From positions 1 to 23,374 of the forward strand of contig JBJMHU010000134.1 of assembly GCA_045807225.1 (NCBI GenBank): a stretch of DNA of 23,374 nucleotides, in the 5' to 3' direction. Source of the DNA: Fodinibacter sp045807225 (GTDB lineage: Bacteria; Actinomycetota; Actinomycetes; Actinomycetales; Dermatophilaceae). Positions 1 through 7,480 of the stretch are shown piece after piece; the first letter of the stretch is position 1, and every line of letters begins with the position of its first letter. The notes under the pieces are model-generated. The model was not told the DNA's origin and ran no database searches. It was given only the letters and a program-made list of their open reading frames with translations. Both the position numbers and the translations under genes were made by a program.

Positions 1-762
1 GCTGTGCCGCAGACCGTGCGGCCCGAGGTCCGGCGCATCGGGCACGTGGCGCAGCAGGTCGTGCACCACCGTCCGCACCTGCCGGGGGTCGACCCGGCGG
101 CCGCGACGACCGAGGAGGAGGGCCGGCCCGCTGCCGGGGCCCACCAGCCGGGGCCGCCCGCGCCCGAGCCAGTCCACGACGGCATCCCGGGCCGGCACGC
201 CGAACGGCACCCGGCGTTCCTTGTCGCCCTTGCCGACGACCCGCACGACGTTGGTGCCCAGATCGACGTCGTCGACGTCGAGGCCGACGAGCTCGCCGAC
301 GCGAACGCCGGTGGCGTACAAGAGCTCCAGGGCGGCACGGTCGCGCAGGTGCACCGGGTCGGCGTCGTCAGCGGCCACTGCCGCCACGTCGAGCAGGGCG
401 GCGGCCGAACGCTGGGCGAGCACCGGCGGTAGCGTCCGGTGACGGCTCGGCGAGCTGAGGCGCAAGGAGGGGTCCGACGGGATCCGGCCGGTGCGCTCGA
501 GCCAGCCGAAGAAGGTGCGCAGCGACGCCGAGGTGCGGGCGATCGTCGCGCGCGCCGCCCCGCGGCGCGAGAGCACGCCGAGCCAGGCACGCAGGTCGGC
601 GAGCGTGACCGAGCGCAGGGTCTCGTCGTCGTGCGCCCCGACCTCGTCGAGGAACACCCCGACGTCGCGCACATAGGCGCGCACGGTGTGGGGCGACCTG
701 CCCCGTTCGGAGCGCAGGTGGCGCTCGAAGGCGGGCAGCGCGTCGGAAAGGCCGCCGGTCAT
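1..762 (-). CDS. xerC: Tyrosine recombinase XerC (C-terminus cut by window edge)
   Basis: Site-specific tyrosine recombinase that with XerD resolves chromosome dimers at dif in the cytoplasm. Translating the minus strand from the ATG at 762 gives 254 residues: an N-terminal SAM-like core-binding domain (about 5-95, including RSPHTVRAYVRDV) and most of the catalytic domain. Visible catalytic residues are Arg154 (TGVRVGEL), Lys178 (GKGDKERRVP) and the HxxR box His249/Arg252 (HGLRHS). The second His/Trp box and the nucleophilic Tyr, about 45 residues, lie beyond the left edge. It is the last gene of the yifB-dprA-xerC series, separated from dprA by 308 bases of repeats. No good Shine-Dalgarno site precedes the ATG; a weak CACCGT hexamer sits 6 bases upstream. 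XerC rather than XerD is inferred from the dprA neighbourhood. Confidence 0.9.
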   Translation of the reverse strand, partial: MTGGLSDALPAFERHLRSERGRSPHTVRAYVRDVGVFLDEVGAHDDETLRSVTLADLRAWLGVLSRRGAARATIARTSASLRTFFGWLERTGRIPSDPSLRLSSPSRHRTLPPVLAQRSAAALLDVAAVAADDADPVHLRDRAALELLYATGVRVGELVGLDVDDVDLGTNVVRVVGKGDKERRVPFGVPARDAVVDWLGRGRPRLVGPGSGPALLLGRRGRRVDPRQVRTVVHDLLRHVPDAPDLGPHGLRHS

Positions 763-891
763 GGACCCACGGTGACACCGCGACACGGCGGAGAGCGGCA
801 ACACGCCCGAGCTCTTGCAGACGGCCTCCACGAAGCATCACCACGACGCGCCCGACGGGTCGAGGACGGCACCACGTCCGCCCCGGGGCAA

Positions 892-1116
892 GCCACGAGG
901 GGCGCGACGGCTCAGTCCGACGGCCCCACCTAGGTCGAAGGGGTCTTGCGCCACCGCGGCGGCCGGTGAGCCACGAAAGGCCGCATCGCGTCATTCCGAC
1001 GGCCCCACCAGGCCCGACCGGATCTTCCCCCACCGCGGTGGCCGGCAAAGCCACGAGGGGCCGCGACGGCTCAGTCCGACGGCCCCACCAGGCTCGACCG
1101 GGTCTTGCGCCACCGC
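892..1116. repeat. Tandem repeat (about 80-bp period) derived from the dprA 3' end
   Basis: Three head-to-tail copies begin with gccacga at 892, 970 and 1050 (spacing 78 and 80). The third copy contains the end of dprA, including its stop at 1071-1073; the other two lie in the dprA-xerC spacer. Read on the minus strand, the copies encode versions of the DprA tail: RWRKTRSSLVGPSD-stop (real), RWGKIRSGLVGPSE-stop (middle) and RWRKTPST-stop (outermost), with stop codons in equivalent positions. The 12-bp palindrome ccaccgcggtgg occurs at 1030-1041, with a one-mismatch version about 80 bases to the left. This fills most of the 763-1070 spacer; 763-891 shows no other recognisable feature. Confidence 0.85.
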
Positions 1117-2240
1117 CCCGCCTGCTTCGTCACCAGCCCCTCGGCCTCCAGCACCGCCAGGATGCCGACCAGCCGGCGGGCCTCCACTCCGCCAGCCGAC
1201 GCTAGGCGGTCGAGCGTCGCACCGCCCCGAAGGGGTACCGCGGACCAGACCCGGTAGGACTCCGGGTCGAGGTCGTCACCCGGCACGGACGGGCCGGACG
1301 GCGTGTGATGGGGCAGCAGGTCGTCGCCGATCCGGCCGGCCAGCTCGGCCACCTCCGCGGCATCCGTGACGAGCACGGCGTCGGTCTCCCTCAGCAAGGC
1401 GTGGCAGCCGGCCGACGTCATGCTCGTGACCGGCCCGGGAACCGCACCTACCGGCAGGTGGTGCTCGCTCGCCGCCTTGGCTGTGGTGAGCGAGCCCGAG
1501 CGCAGGTTGGCCTCGACCACCACGGTGGCCCGCGCCAGCGTGGCGATGATCCGGTTGCGCGCCAGGAAGCGTGACCGGTACGGCGCGCAGCCCACCGGCA
1601 CCTCGCTGACCACCGCCCCTCCCGTGGCCACGATCTGCTCGAGCATCGCGCGATGTGAGGTGGGGTAGGCCCGGTCGGCGCCGCAGGCGAGCACCGCGAC
1701 GGTCGGGCCGTCGGCCGCGAGGGCCGCCCGGTGAGCGGCCGAGTCGACACCGTAGGCAGCACCGCTCACCACGGTGAAGCCGCGGGCGGCGAGGCCGTCG
1801 GCGATGTCCGCCGCCACCCGCAGGCCGTACTCGGTGGCCGCCCGCGAGCCGACCACGGCGACGCTGCGCTCCACGACCTCACCGAGGTCGGGGTGCCCGC
1901 GCACGAAGAGGCAGTAGGGGGGTTGGCGCAGCCGGTCCACACCGACCGGCCACTCCGCGTCACCCGGCACGACGACGCGGACCTGCGAGTGTCCCGCCGC
2001 CCGCGCCATGGCATCGAGGTCGAGCTCGGGGAGGCGCACGTCCCAGCCGTTCCGTGTCCCGAGCTGGCCGGCTCGCAGCCGCACCAACGCCTCGACCGCC
2101 CCGCACTGCGCCAGCAGCCGGATCACGGCCGCGTCGCACGGCTCGGTGAGGAACGCCCAGGCGGCCCGCGCCCACCGCTCGTCGAGCTCGAGCCGGCTGC
2201 TCGCCCTCCGGAAAGCACCGACCCCACTCAGGCCGCTCAT
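1071..2240 (-). CDS. dprA: DNA-processing protein DprA
   Basis: Binds incoming single-stranded DNA and loads RecA in natural transformation; also kept in many non-competent bacteria. 389 residues. Residues 1-75 are a divergent helical N-terminus, followed by the Rossmann-like DprA/Smf core (about 85-295) with VVGSRAATEYG at 129-139, SGAAYGVDSAAH at 159-170, RNRIIA at 228-233 and SGSLTTAKAA at 248-257, all family signatures. Residues 325-378 form the C-terminal winged-helix (DprA_WH) ending in WRKTRSS. The start at 2240 is an ATG that overlaps the yifB stop (ATGA, 2237-2240), so the two are probably translationally coupled; the frame stays open further upstream, but that part lies opposite yifB coding sequence and looks unlike protein. 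The 3' end is tandemly duplicated downstream. Confidence 0.95.
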   Translation of the reverse strand: MSGLSGVGAFRRASSRLELDERWARAAWAFLTEPCDAAVIRLLAQCGAVEALVRLRAGQLGTRNGWDVRLPELDLDAMARAAGHSQVRVVVPGDAEWPVGVDRLRQPPYCLFVRGHPDLGEVVERSVAVVGSRAATEYGLRVAADIADGLAARGFTVVSGAAYGVDSAAHRAALAADGPTVAVLACGADRAYPTSHRAMLEQIVATGGAVVSEVPVGCAPYRSRFLARNRIIATLARATVVVEANLRSGSLTTAKAASEHHLPVGAVPGPVTSMTSAGCHALLRETDAVLVTDAAEVAELAGRIGDDLLPHHTPSGPSVPGDDLDPESYRVWSAVPLRGGATLDRLASAGGVEARRLVGILAVLEAEGLVTKQAGRWRKTRSSLVGPSD

Positions 2241-3781
2241 GCCGCCACCAGCTCGCCGCTGCGCAGCGCCAGGCCGGTGGCCACCTCGTCGCGGCCGGGC
2301 ACCTCGTGCCCGAGCAGGTCGGCCGCCGACCACGCGACCCGCAGCACCCGGTCGTAGCCGCGCAGCGTCAGCCGGCCCTGCTCGAGGCTGCGGTCGAGCA
2401 CCGCCGTGGTCGACGGCGGGAGCCGGAACGGTGCTCGCCGCAGCGCATGCCCGGGCACCAGCCCGTTGGTGGCCCAGCCGTGCTCGGCCCACCGGGCACG
2501 CTGTGCCTCCCGGGCCGCCGCGACCCGGGCGGCGACCGCGGCGCTGGACTCCCCGGCCGCGTCCCCGAACGCCGCCCGGTGAACCGGCGGCACGTGCACC
2601 TGCAGGTCGACCCGGTCGAGCAGCGGGCCCGAGAGCCGACCGGCGTAGGCCCGGATCTCCATCGGCTTGCACGAGCAGTCGAGCCCCTTGCCGTAGGACC
2701 GGCCGCACGGACATGGGTTGGCGGCCAGCACGAGGAGGAACCTGGCCGGGTAGCGCACCACCTGCCGAGCCCGTGCGATGACCACCTCCCCCGACTCGAG
2801 CGGCTGGCGAAGGGTCTGCAGCACCGAGCCCTTGAACTCGGGCGCCTCATCGAGGAAGAGCACCCCGTGATGAGCTCGCGAGATGGCCCCGGGCAGCGCC
2901 ACCCCCGACCCACCGCCGGTCACCGCAGCCATCGACGCACTGTGGTGCGGCGCCACGAACGGAGGCGTGCGGTCGAGCTCGACGACCTCACCGACCTGAC
3001 CGGTGAGCGAACGGATCGCGTGGGTCTCGAGGGCCTGCTCCCGGCTCAGTGGGGGCAGCACGGTGACCAGCCGCTCGGCCAGCATGGTCTTGCCGACCCC
3101 CGGTGGCCCCGACATCAGCAGGTGGTGCCCCCCGGTCGCCGCCAGCTCGAGGGCCAGCCGCGCCTCGGGCTGCCCGACGACGTCGGCGAGGTCGGGGCCC
3201 GGCCGCGCCTCGACCACCACCGGGACCGGCGTCGGCGCGGGCGGCAAGGGTGCTCCGTGCTCCGCCGCGACATACCAGTCGACGACGTCGCGCAGGCACG
3301 CAGCACCGTGCACCGCCACGCCGGTGACGAGCTGGGCCTCGCCCACGTTCTCGACGGGCACGACCACGTGCCGGGCTCCGGACCGCACCGCCGCCAGCAC
3401 CGCGGGCAGCACCCCGTGCACGCCCCGGACCCGGCCGTCGAGGGCCAGCTCGCCCAGGTGGACGACGTCCGCGGCGACACCACCCCTGATGACCCCGCCC
3501 GCCGACAGCACCGCGACGGCGATGGCCAGGTCGAAGCACGCGCCCCGCTTAGGGATCGACGCGGGCGAGAGGTTGACGGTGACCCGGTTCGGCGACACGG
3601 CGACCCCGCTGTTCGCCGCCGCGGACCGCACCCGGTCGGGTGACTGGGCGCACGCGGCATCCGGCATGCCACCGACCGAGAAGTGCGGCAGGCCCTGCGA
3701 GATGTGCGCCTCGACGTCGACCACGGTGCCCTCGAGACCGGACAGCGCCACCGAGCGGGTGCGCCCGAGCCCCTGGCTCAC
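2237..3781 (-). CDS. YifB/ComM family Mg-chelatase-like AAA ATPase
   Basis: Homologue of ComM/YifB, a hexameric helicase-like ATPase that in Gram-negatives aids branch migration during integration of transforming DNA; the actinobacterial role is not established. 514 residues, usual length. Residues 1-190 are the Lon-protease-S5-like ChlI domain (FSVGGMPDAA, NLSPASIPKRGACFDLAIA). The AAA module begins near 200: Walker A GPPGVGKT at 225-232, Walker B VLFLDEAPEF at 307-316, the Cys cluster NPCPCG...CSC at 355-371 and LLDRVDLQ near 387-394. The C-terminal Mg_chelatase_C part has LTLRGYDRVLRVAWSAADL at 471-489. The GTG at 3781 was chosen because it overlaps the yraN stop (GTGA, 3778-3781) and matches the family N-terminus; an upstream in-frame ATG at 3832 lies inside yraN. 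Confidence 0.95.
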   Translation of the reverse strand: MSQGLGRTRSVALSGLEGTVVDVEAHISQGLPHFSVGGMPDAACAQSPDRVRSAAANSGVAVSPNRVTVNLSPASIPKRGACFDLAIAVAVLSAGGVIRGGVAADVVHLGELALDGRVRGVHGVLPAVLAAVRSGARHVVVPVENVGEAQLVTGVAVHGAACLRDVVDWYVAAEHGAPLPPAPTPVPVVVEARPGPDLADVVGQPEARLALELAATGGHHLLMSGPPGVGKTMLAERLVTVLPPLSREQALETHAIRSLTGQVGEVVELDRTPPFVAPHHSASMAAVTGGGSGVALPGAISRAHHGVLFLDEAPEFKGSVLQTLRQPLESGEVVIARARQVVRYPARFLLVLAANPCPCGRSYGKGLDCSCKPMEIRAYAGRLSGPLLDRVDLQVHVPPVHRAAFGDAAGESSAAVAARVAAAREAQRARWAEHGWATNGLVPGHALRRAPFRLPPSTTAVLDRSLEQGRLTLRGYDRVLRVAWSAADLLGHEVPGRDEVATGLALRSGELVAA

Positions 3782-4224
3782 GACCCGACCCCGACGACGT
3801 GGCGCAGCACCGCCGGCCGACCGGGTGGGCACAGGATGCCCACGACGTCGACGCGCACCTGCGCCACGCGCGCACCGTCACCATGGCCCGCCAGGTAGGC
3901 CGCCGCCAGCCGCCGCAGGCGCCTGGCCTTGGCGAAGGTGACCGCCTCGACCGGCTCGCCGAAGCCCGAGGACCGGCGGGTCTTGACCTCGCAGATCACG
4001 AGGCAGTCGCCGTCGAGCGCGACGACGTCGACCTCACCGTGCTCGCACCGCCAGTTGCGGTCGAGCACCTCCATGCCCTGCTCGCGCAGGTAGCGCACCG
4101 CGAGCGCCTCGCCGTAGCGGCCCAGCGCAGCGGCGGGGCGCACGGCGCGGGCAGCACACCGTGGCCGCGCCGGGCGGAAGGGTCGGGTCGGCGGCGTGCC
4201 ATCGGGAGGATCGGTGCTCGTCAT
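3778..4224 (-). CDS. YraN family (UPF0102) putative endonuclease-fold protein
   Basis: Member of UPF0102, with the fold of archaeal Holliday-junction resolvases; its biochemical job is unsettled. 148 residues from the ATG at 4224. Conserved nuclease-like positions are visible: GRYGEALAVRYL at 35-46 (Glu39), GEVDVVALDGD at 63-73 (Glu64, Asp66) and the EVK core ICEVKTRRS at 77-85. Residues 1-30 are a proline/arginine-rich tail of unknown role. An in-frame ATG at 4257 also exists, but the extra residues look non-conserved; neither start has a convincing ribosome site, so the start is uncertain. It begins the yraN-yifB-dprA set, with a GTGA overlap to yifB, the usual actinobacterial arrangement. 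Confidence 0.88.
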   Translation of the reverse strand: MTSTDPPDGTPPTRPFRPARPRCAARAVRPAAALGRYGEALAVRYLREQGMEVLDRNWRCEHGEVDVVALDGDCLVICEVKTRRSSGFGEPVEAVTFAKARRLRRLAAAYLAGHGDGARVAQVRVDVVGILCPPGRPAVLRHVVGVGS

Positions 4225-4336
4225 GCCACGAGCCAACCGGCCCGGCCGACCGGGCACGAGCCCAGACCTGGACCTGTGGACGACGTCCCGGTGGACCCGC
4301 CACCTGTGGATGCCGGTCCGTGCTCAGTCCCGGCGT

Positions 4337-4354
4337 TCGGCCGTCACGGGCCGA
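4337..4354 (-). terminator. Small GC hairpin between the DUF2469 gene and yraN
   Basis: Arms tcggcc (4337-4342) and ggccga (4349-4354) with a 6-base loop, 22 bases past the DUF2469 stop. There is no T-run, so it could be a factor-assisted terminator, a pausing site or chance. The rest of the 151-base spacer 4225-4375 holds two ctgtgga words but no clear promoter. Confidence 0.3.
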
Positions 4355-4375
4355 CGCGCGTCACAAGCATCCGGC

Positions 4376-4690
4376 TCAGAACTGGCCCTTGGGCAGCTCG
4401 AGCTCGCTCTTGGCCAGCTCCTCGACGTTGACGTCCTTGAACGTGACCACCCGCACCGTCTTGGCGAACCGGGCCGGCCGGTAGATGTCCCACACCCAGG
4501 CGTCGTGCATGGTGACGTCGAAGAAGACCTCCCCACCGTCGGAGCGCACCACGACGTCGACGCTGTTGCAGAGGTAGAAGCGCCGCTCGGTCTCCACGAC
4601 GTGGCTGAACAGGCCCACCACGTCGCGGTACTCGCGGTAGAGCGCCAGCTCCGCCTCGCTCTCGTACTTCTCGAGGTCCTCCGAGCTCAT
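4376..4690 (-). CDS. DUF2469 family conserved actinobacterial protein
   Basis: 104-residue protein of the DUF2469 family, found in actinobacteria next to rnhB; function unknown. The sequence is typical: acidic N-terminus MSSEDLEKYESEAELALYREYRDVVGLFSHVVE, then RRFYLCNSVDVVV (37-49), FFDVTMHDAWVWDIYRP (56-72) and FKDVNVEELAKSE (84-96). No membrane segment, signal peptide or metal motif can be seen; it looks like a compact alpha/beta cytoplasmic protein. The ATG overlaps the rnhB stop (ATGA, 4687-4690), so it is likely co-translated with RNase HII. The constant linkage to rnhB suggests a related role, but that is inference only. Confidence 0.92.
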   Translation of the reverse strand: MSSEDLEKYESEAELALYREYRDVVGLFSHVVETERRFYLCNSVDVVVRSDGGEVFFDVTMHDAWVWDIYRPARFAKTVRVVTFKDVNVEELAKSELELPKGQF

Positions 4691-5439
4691 CGCTCTCCCA
4701 CTGACGTCAGGTCGGTCGTTCCGCTCTCGGCCACGTCGCCATCATCGTCCATCGTCCCGGGCAGCCGCCACGACCGGCGGTGCAGCTCGCAGGGGCCCAG
4801 CCGCCGCAACGCGTCGAGGTGCTCCGGCGCGGCATACCCCTTGTTCTCGACCCAGCCGTAGCCGGCGTACGCGTCGTCGGCGCCGAGCTCGACCATGATG
4901 CGGTCGCGCTGCACCTTGGCCAGCACGCTGGCCGCCGCGACCGACGAGCACTTCAGGTCGGCCTTGATCATCGTGGTCACCGGCGGTGTCTCCACCTGGT
5001 CCTCGTGGGCGAAGGCGAGCAGGCCGACGTCCTGGGGCGAGGTGAGCCAGTCGTGGTTGCCGTCGAGGATGACCAGGTCGGGCCGGATGCCGGCCGCGGC
5101 CACCGTGCCCAGCGCGCGGCACCCGGCCAGCCGCAGGGCCGCGATGATGCCGATGCCGTCGATCTCGTCGGCGCTCGCGTGCCCGACGGCGTGGGCCAGC
5201 GCCCAGCGCTCGATGCGCGGCACCATCCGCTCGCGGGCGTGCGGCGCCAGCAGCTTGGAGTCCTTGACGCCCTGTGGCGCGCTGCGGCAGGACTCGTCGA
5301 TGACGACGACGCCGACGGTGACCGGGCCGGCGAGCGCGCCACGGCCCACCTCGTCCATCCCCGCGAGCACGCGGTGCCCGTCGCGCTGCAGGGCCCGCTC
5401 GACCCGCAGGCTCGGCCGGCGGGCAGGTGCCGGGCTCAC
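4687..5439 (-). CDS. rnhB: Ribonuclease HII
   Basis: Cleaves the RNA strand of RNA-DNA hybrids and starts removal of single ribonucleotides misincorporated in DNA. 250 residues. The catalytic DEDD set can be placed: Asp29-Glu30 in GMDEVGRGALAGPV, Asp126 in VILDGNHDW and Asp161 in KADLKCSSVAAASVLAK. GYGWVENKGYAAPEHLDAL (193-211) and CELHRRSW (217-224) are the RNase HII C-terminal signature. Residues 225-250 are an acidic, probably disordered tail. The start is the GTG at 5439, overlapping the lepB stop as GTGA (5436-5439). The gene continues with a 4-base overlap into the DUF2469 gene. Nothing about the active site is unusual. Confidence 0.95.
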   Translation of the reverse strand: MSPAPARRPSLRVERALQRDGHRVLAGMDEVGRGALAGPVTVGVVVIDESCRSAPQGVKDSKLLAPHARERMVPRIERWALAHAVGHASADEIDGIGIIAALRLAGCRALGTVAAAGIRPDLVILDGNHDWLTSPQDVGLLAFAHEDQVETPPVTTMIKADLKCSSVAAASVLAKVQRDRIMVELGADDAYAGYGWVENKGYAAPEHLDALRRLGPCELHRRSWRLPGTMDDDGDVAESGTTDLTSVGER

Positions 5440-6278
5440 GGCCCGGCCGCCGCTTCGGGGACGGCGGCGAAGGTCTCCTCGTGGTCGGACAGCCAACCGG
5501 CGCGGTCGAGCGGCCAGACGACGGCGACGGCCCGGCCGGTGATGTCGTCGATCGGCACCGAGCCGTCCTTGCCGGAGCCGCTCGGGTCGTGGAAGCGCGA
5601 GTCCTCGGAGTCCGAGCGGTGGTCGCCCATGACCCACACGTGCCCGGCCGGCACGGTGATGTCGAAGTTCATCTCGCTGGGCTCGTCGCCGGGCTTGAGG
5701 TAGGGCTCGGTGATCGCGACGCCGTTGATCGTCAGCTTGCGATCGGGCGAGCAGCAGACCACGTGGTCGCCGGGCAGGCCGATGACCCGCTTGATGAGGT
5801 GGTCCTCGGACTCGGCCGGCAGCAGCCCCACGAACACCAGCCCGTCGTGGATCGCCCCGGAGACCCCGCCCCGCTCGACGGGCGGCAGCACCTCGAGCCA
5901 GCCTCCCGGGTCCTGGAAGACGACGACGTCACCGTGCTTCAGGTCGACCGGACCGGGCGTCAGCTTCGAGACGATGACCCGGTCACCGACCAGCAGGGTG
6001 TCCTCCATCGACCCCGACGGGATGAAGAACGCCTGCAGCAGCCAGGTCTTGACGATGAAGGAGAGCACCAGCGCCATGGCGACCACGACGACGACCTCCC
6101 GCACCGCGGAGGTGACCATCCGCAACGGGCCCTCCGACTCCTGCGCCTCGGGTCCGACGTGCCGTCCCTCGTCGTCGTGCCGTCCCTCCTCGACGTGCTG
6201 TTCCTCGTCGGGTCGCCCGTCGTCGGGCCCCTCGTCGTCGCGTCCCTCGGCCACCGGGTCGGTCTCGGGGGCGCTCAC
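5436..6278 (-). CDS. lepB: Signal peptidase I (active copy)
   Basis: Membrane serine protease that removes signal peptides from exported proteins on the outer face of the cytoplasmic membrane. 280 residues. An acidic, His-rich cytoplasmic tail of about 50 residues comes first, then one transmembrane helix (about 61-81). Box B FFIPSGSMEDTL supplies the nucleophile Ser90; box D IKRVIGLPGD supplies the general base Lys163; box E is GDHRSDSEDSR at 218-228, with His where many enzymes have Asn. It is a plain S26 family (type I) enzyme. The GTG start at 6278 overlaps the stop of the upstream SPase-like gene (GTGA, 6275-6278), and its own stop overlaps rnhB, so these genes form a tightly coupled operon. 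Confidence 0.95.
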   Translation of the reverse strand: MSAPETDPVAEGRDDEGPDDGRPDEEQHVEEGRHDDEGRHVGPEAQESEGPLRMVTSAVREVVVVVAMALVLSFIVKTWLLQAFFIPSGSMEDTLLVGDRVIVSKLTPGPVDLKHGDVVVFQDPGGWLEVLPPVERGGVSGAIHDGLVFVGLLPAESEDHLIKRVIGLPGDHVVCCSPDRKLTINGVAITEPYLKPGDEPSEMNFDITVPAGHVWVMGDHRSDSEDSRFHDPSGSGKDGSVPIDDITGRAVAVVWPLDRAGWLSDHEETFAAVPEAAAGP

Positions 6279-6793
6279 GGGGACGCCTCGGGCCCGGCGG
6301 ACACCGTGCCGAAACGGCTCAGCGGCCAGACCCGCAGCACGACCGTGCCGACGACCGCGTCGCGCGGCACGGTGGCGGCGACGGGCGCGGTGAGGGTGAC
6401 GGCATCCGGTGTGGAGGAGCCGACGACGGCGGCCTGGCTCTGGGCGCCGATGTCGACGCCGAGCCCGTCGGCGACGGAGGACAGCACCCGCCCCACCAGC
6501 CCGTCGGCGACCGGTGTCGAGCGGTCGACGGCGGCCGTGGCGGTGGTGTCGACAAGGACCACGTCACCGGGGTCCGCGGCCGGGCTCACCTTCCACACGA
6601 GGACACGGTCTCCTGGTTCGAGGGTCGGCGCCAGCGCGGCGGTGGGGACGAAGAACGACTGGAGAACGAACGCCTGCACCAGCGCGGTGACGACGATGGC
6701 GGCCCCGAGGAGCAGGACCAGCCGGGGACGACGCGACCCGGCCTCGGCCACCGAGGTGGCCGGTGCCGGGTCGGCGTCTGGACGGGCCGTCAC
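6275..6793 (-). CDS. Signal-peptidase-I-like protein lacking the catalytic dyad
   Basis: 172-residue S26-like protein: short cytoplasmic tail, one transmembrane helix (about 24-46), then FFVPTAALAPTLEPGDRVLVWKV, clearly homologous to the box B/C region of the adjacent LepB. Aligning the two places Ala53 at the LepB nucleophile Ser90 (PTAAL against PSGSM) and Gly101 at the general base Lys163 (LVGRVL against LIKRVI); the GD..SxDSR box E is absent, while the final RVWPLSRFG matches LepB VVWPLDRAG. So fold and membrane topology are kept but peptidase activity should be lost. Possible roles are a LepB partner or regulator, or a decaying duplicate; the open frame and exact GTGA coupling to lepB argue for function. 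The GTG at 6793 lies 7 bases after a TAGGCT hexamer. Confidence 0.85.
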   Translation of the reverse strand: MTARPDADPAPATSVAEAGSRRPRLVLLLGAAIVVTALVQAFVLQSFFVPTAALAPTLEPGDRVLVWKVSPAADPGDVVLVDTTATAAVDRSTPVADGLVGRVLSSVADGLGVDIGAQSQAAVVGSSTPDAVTLTAPVAATVPRDAVVGTVVLRVWPLSRFGTVSAGPEASP

Positions 6794-6800
6794 CCCGCGG

Positions 6801-6806
6801 AGCCTA
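6801..6806 (-). promoter_or_regulatory. Candidate leaderless -10 (TAGGCT) for the SPase-like gene
   Basis: TAGGCT on the minus strand ends 7 bases before the GTG at 6793, the distance expected if transcription starts at the start codon. No Shine-Dalgarno site and no clear -35 are seen. It would separate lepB expression from rplS. Confidence 0.5.
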
Positions 6807-6846
6807 GTCGCCCGCTCTGGGAGGGCCGCACCGTTTCGGGAACGTC

Positions 6847-7206
6847 TCAGCGCGCGACGGGGGTGTCGCGCTTCTCCTTGATCTTGGCGGCCTTGCCGCG
6901 CAGGTCGCGCAGGTAGTAGAGCTTCGCGCGACGCACGTCACCGCGGGTGACCAGCTCGATGTGGTCGATGATCGGCGTGTGGAGCGGGAAGGTGCGCTCG
7001 ACCCCGACTCCGAAGGAGACCTGGCGGACGGTGAAGGTCTCACCGACCCCGCCGCCGTGGCGACGGATGACGACGCCCTGGAAGACCTGGATGCGCGAGC
7101 GGGTGCCCTCGACGACCTTGACGTGGACCTTGACGTTGTCGCCGGCGCGGAACTCCGGGATGTCGGTCTTGATCGACGCGCGGTCGAGCTCGTCGAAACG
7201 CTGCAT
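6847..7206 (-). CDS. rplS: 50S ribosomal protein L19
   Basis: Large-subunit protein at the 30S-50S interface (bridge B8 region). 119 residues, normal length: MQRFDELDRASIKTDIPEFRAGDNVKVHVKVVEG, then the family signature RIQVFQGVVIRRHGGGVGETFTVRQ and VERTFPLHTPIIDHIELVTRGDVRRAKLYYLRDLRGKAAKIKEKR. The start is the ATG at 7206, with a GAGAAAG purine stretch about 10 bases upstream; the frame is open much further, but that part does not resemble protein. It is not next to trmD, its common neighbour. A long leader (7207-7377) carries the conserved block and hairpins listed separately, suggesting autogenous or growth-rate control. Confidence 0.96.
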   Translation of the reverse strand: MQRFDELDRASIKTDIPEFRAGDNVKVHVKVVEGTRSRIQVFQGVVIRRHGGGVGETFTVRQVSFGVGVERTFPLHTPIIDHIELVTRGDVRRAKLYYLRDLRGKAAKIKEKRDTPVAR

Positions 7207-7321
7207 GACGATGTCGCTTTCTCGCGGCCTGCCACAGGTCACCCGCGGGGATTTGGTGGTGCGGAGTTCGATGGTGCGTCCGTCGGGCCGCATGCCGGTC
7301 GGGACGAGTCCTTGAGGCACT

Positions 7322-7337
7322 CCCCCTGTGGCGGGGG
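7322..7337 (-). promoter_or_regulatory. GC hairpin in the rplS leader
   Basis: Arms ccccc (7322-7326) and ggggg (7333-7337) around a 6-base loop, about 116 bases before the rplS ATG. Next to it, ccgtcga (7338-7344) and tcgacgg (7346-7352) form a further dyad that overlaps the conserved block. Together they could attenuate transcription or be bound by a ribosomal protein. Confidence 0.45.
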
Positions 7338-7347
7338 CCGTCGAGTC

Positions 7348-7377
7348 GACGGGACGCAGCTCCCCAGTCTGCCAGAG
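7348..7377 (-). promoter_or_regulatory. rplS copy of the rplS/rpsP shared leader block
   Basis: Minus strand reads TCTGGCAGACTGG, then GGGA-loop-TCCC (7351-7364), then CGTC. It matches the block before rpsP (12863-12891) over about 29 bases with one indel. TGG-CAGACT could be an extended -10; alternatively the block may be an RNA element. No rplS promoter is otherwise evident. Confidence 0.6.
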
Positions 7378-7468
7378 GTGGAGGCGACCGGCGAAATCCC
7401 CGGATGCCGTGACGCGGGCCCGGCGTGCACCGCACCTCCCGCCGGGCCCCAGAGGGGGTCGCACGGCA

Positions 7469-7474
7469 TACGGT
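7469..7474 (+). promoter_or_regulatory. Candidate leaderless -10 (TACGGT) for the UPF0014 permease
   Basis: TACGGT lies 6 bases before the GTG at 7481. It sits inside a small imperfect inverted repeat (gcacggca at 7461-7468 against tgccggtgc at 7476-7484), which could be an operator covering -10 and start codon. Confidence 0.45.
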
Positions 7475-7480
7475 GTGCCG

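Noticed and set aside
4274..4317. Two ctgtgga words resembling DnaA-box halves
   Set aside because: Only partial matches to the 9-base box and no origin-like gene context.
5604..5625. His replacing Asn in the LepB box E (GDHR)
   Set aside because: Catalytic Ser and Lys are intact and this position varies among signal peptidases.
7451..7458. agaggggg as ribosome site for the permease
   Set aside because: It is 16-22 bases from the candidate starts, too far; the TACGGT leaderless arrangement fits better.
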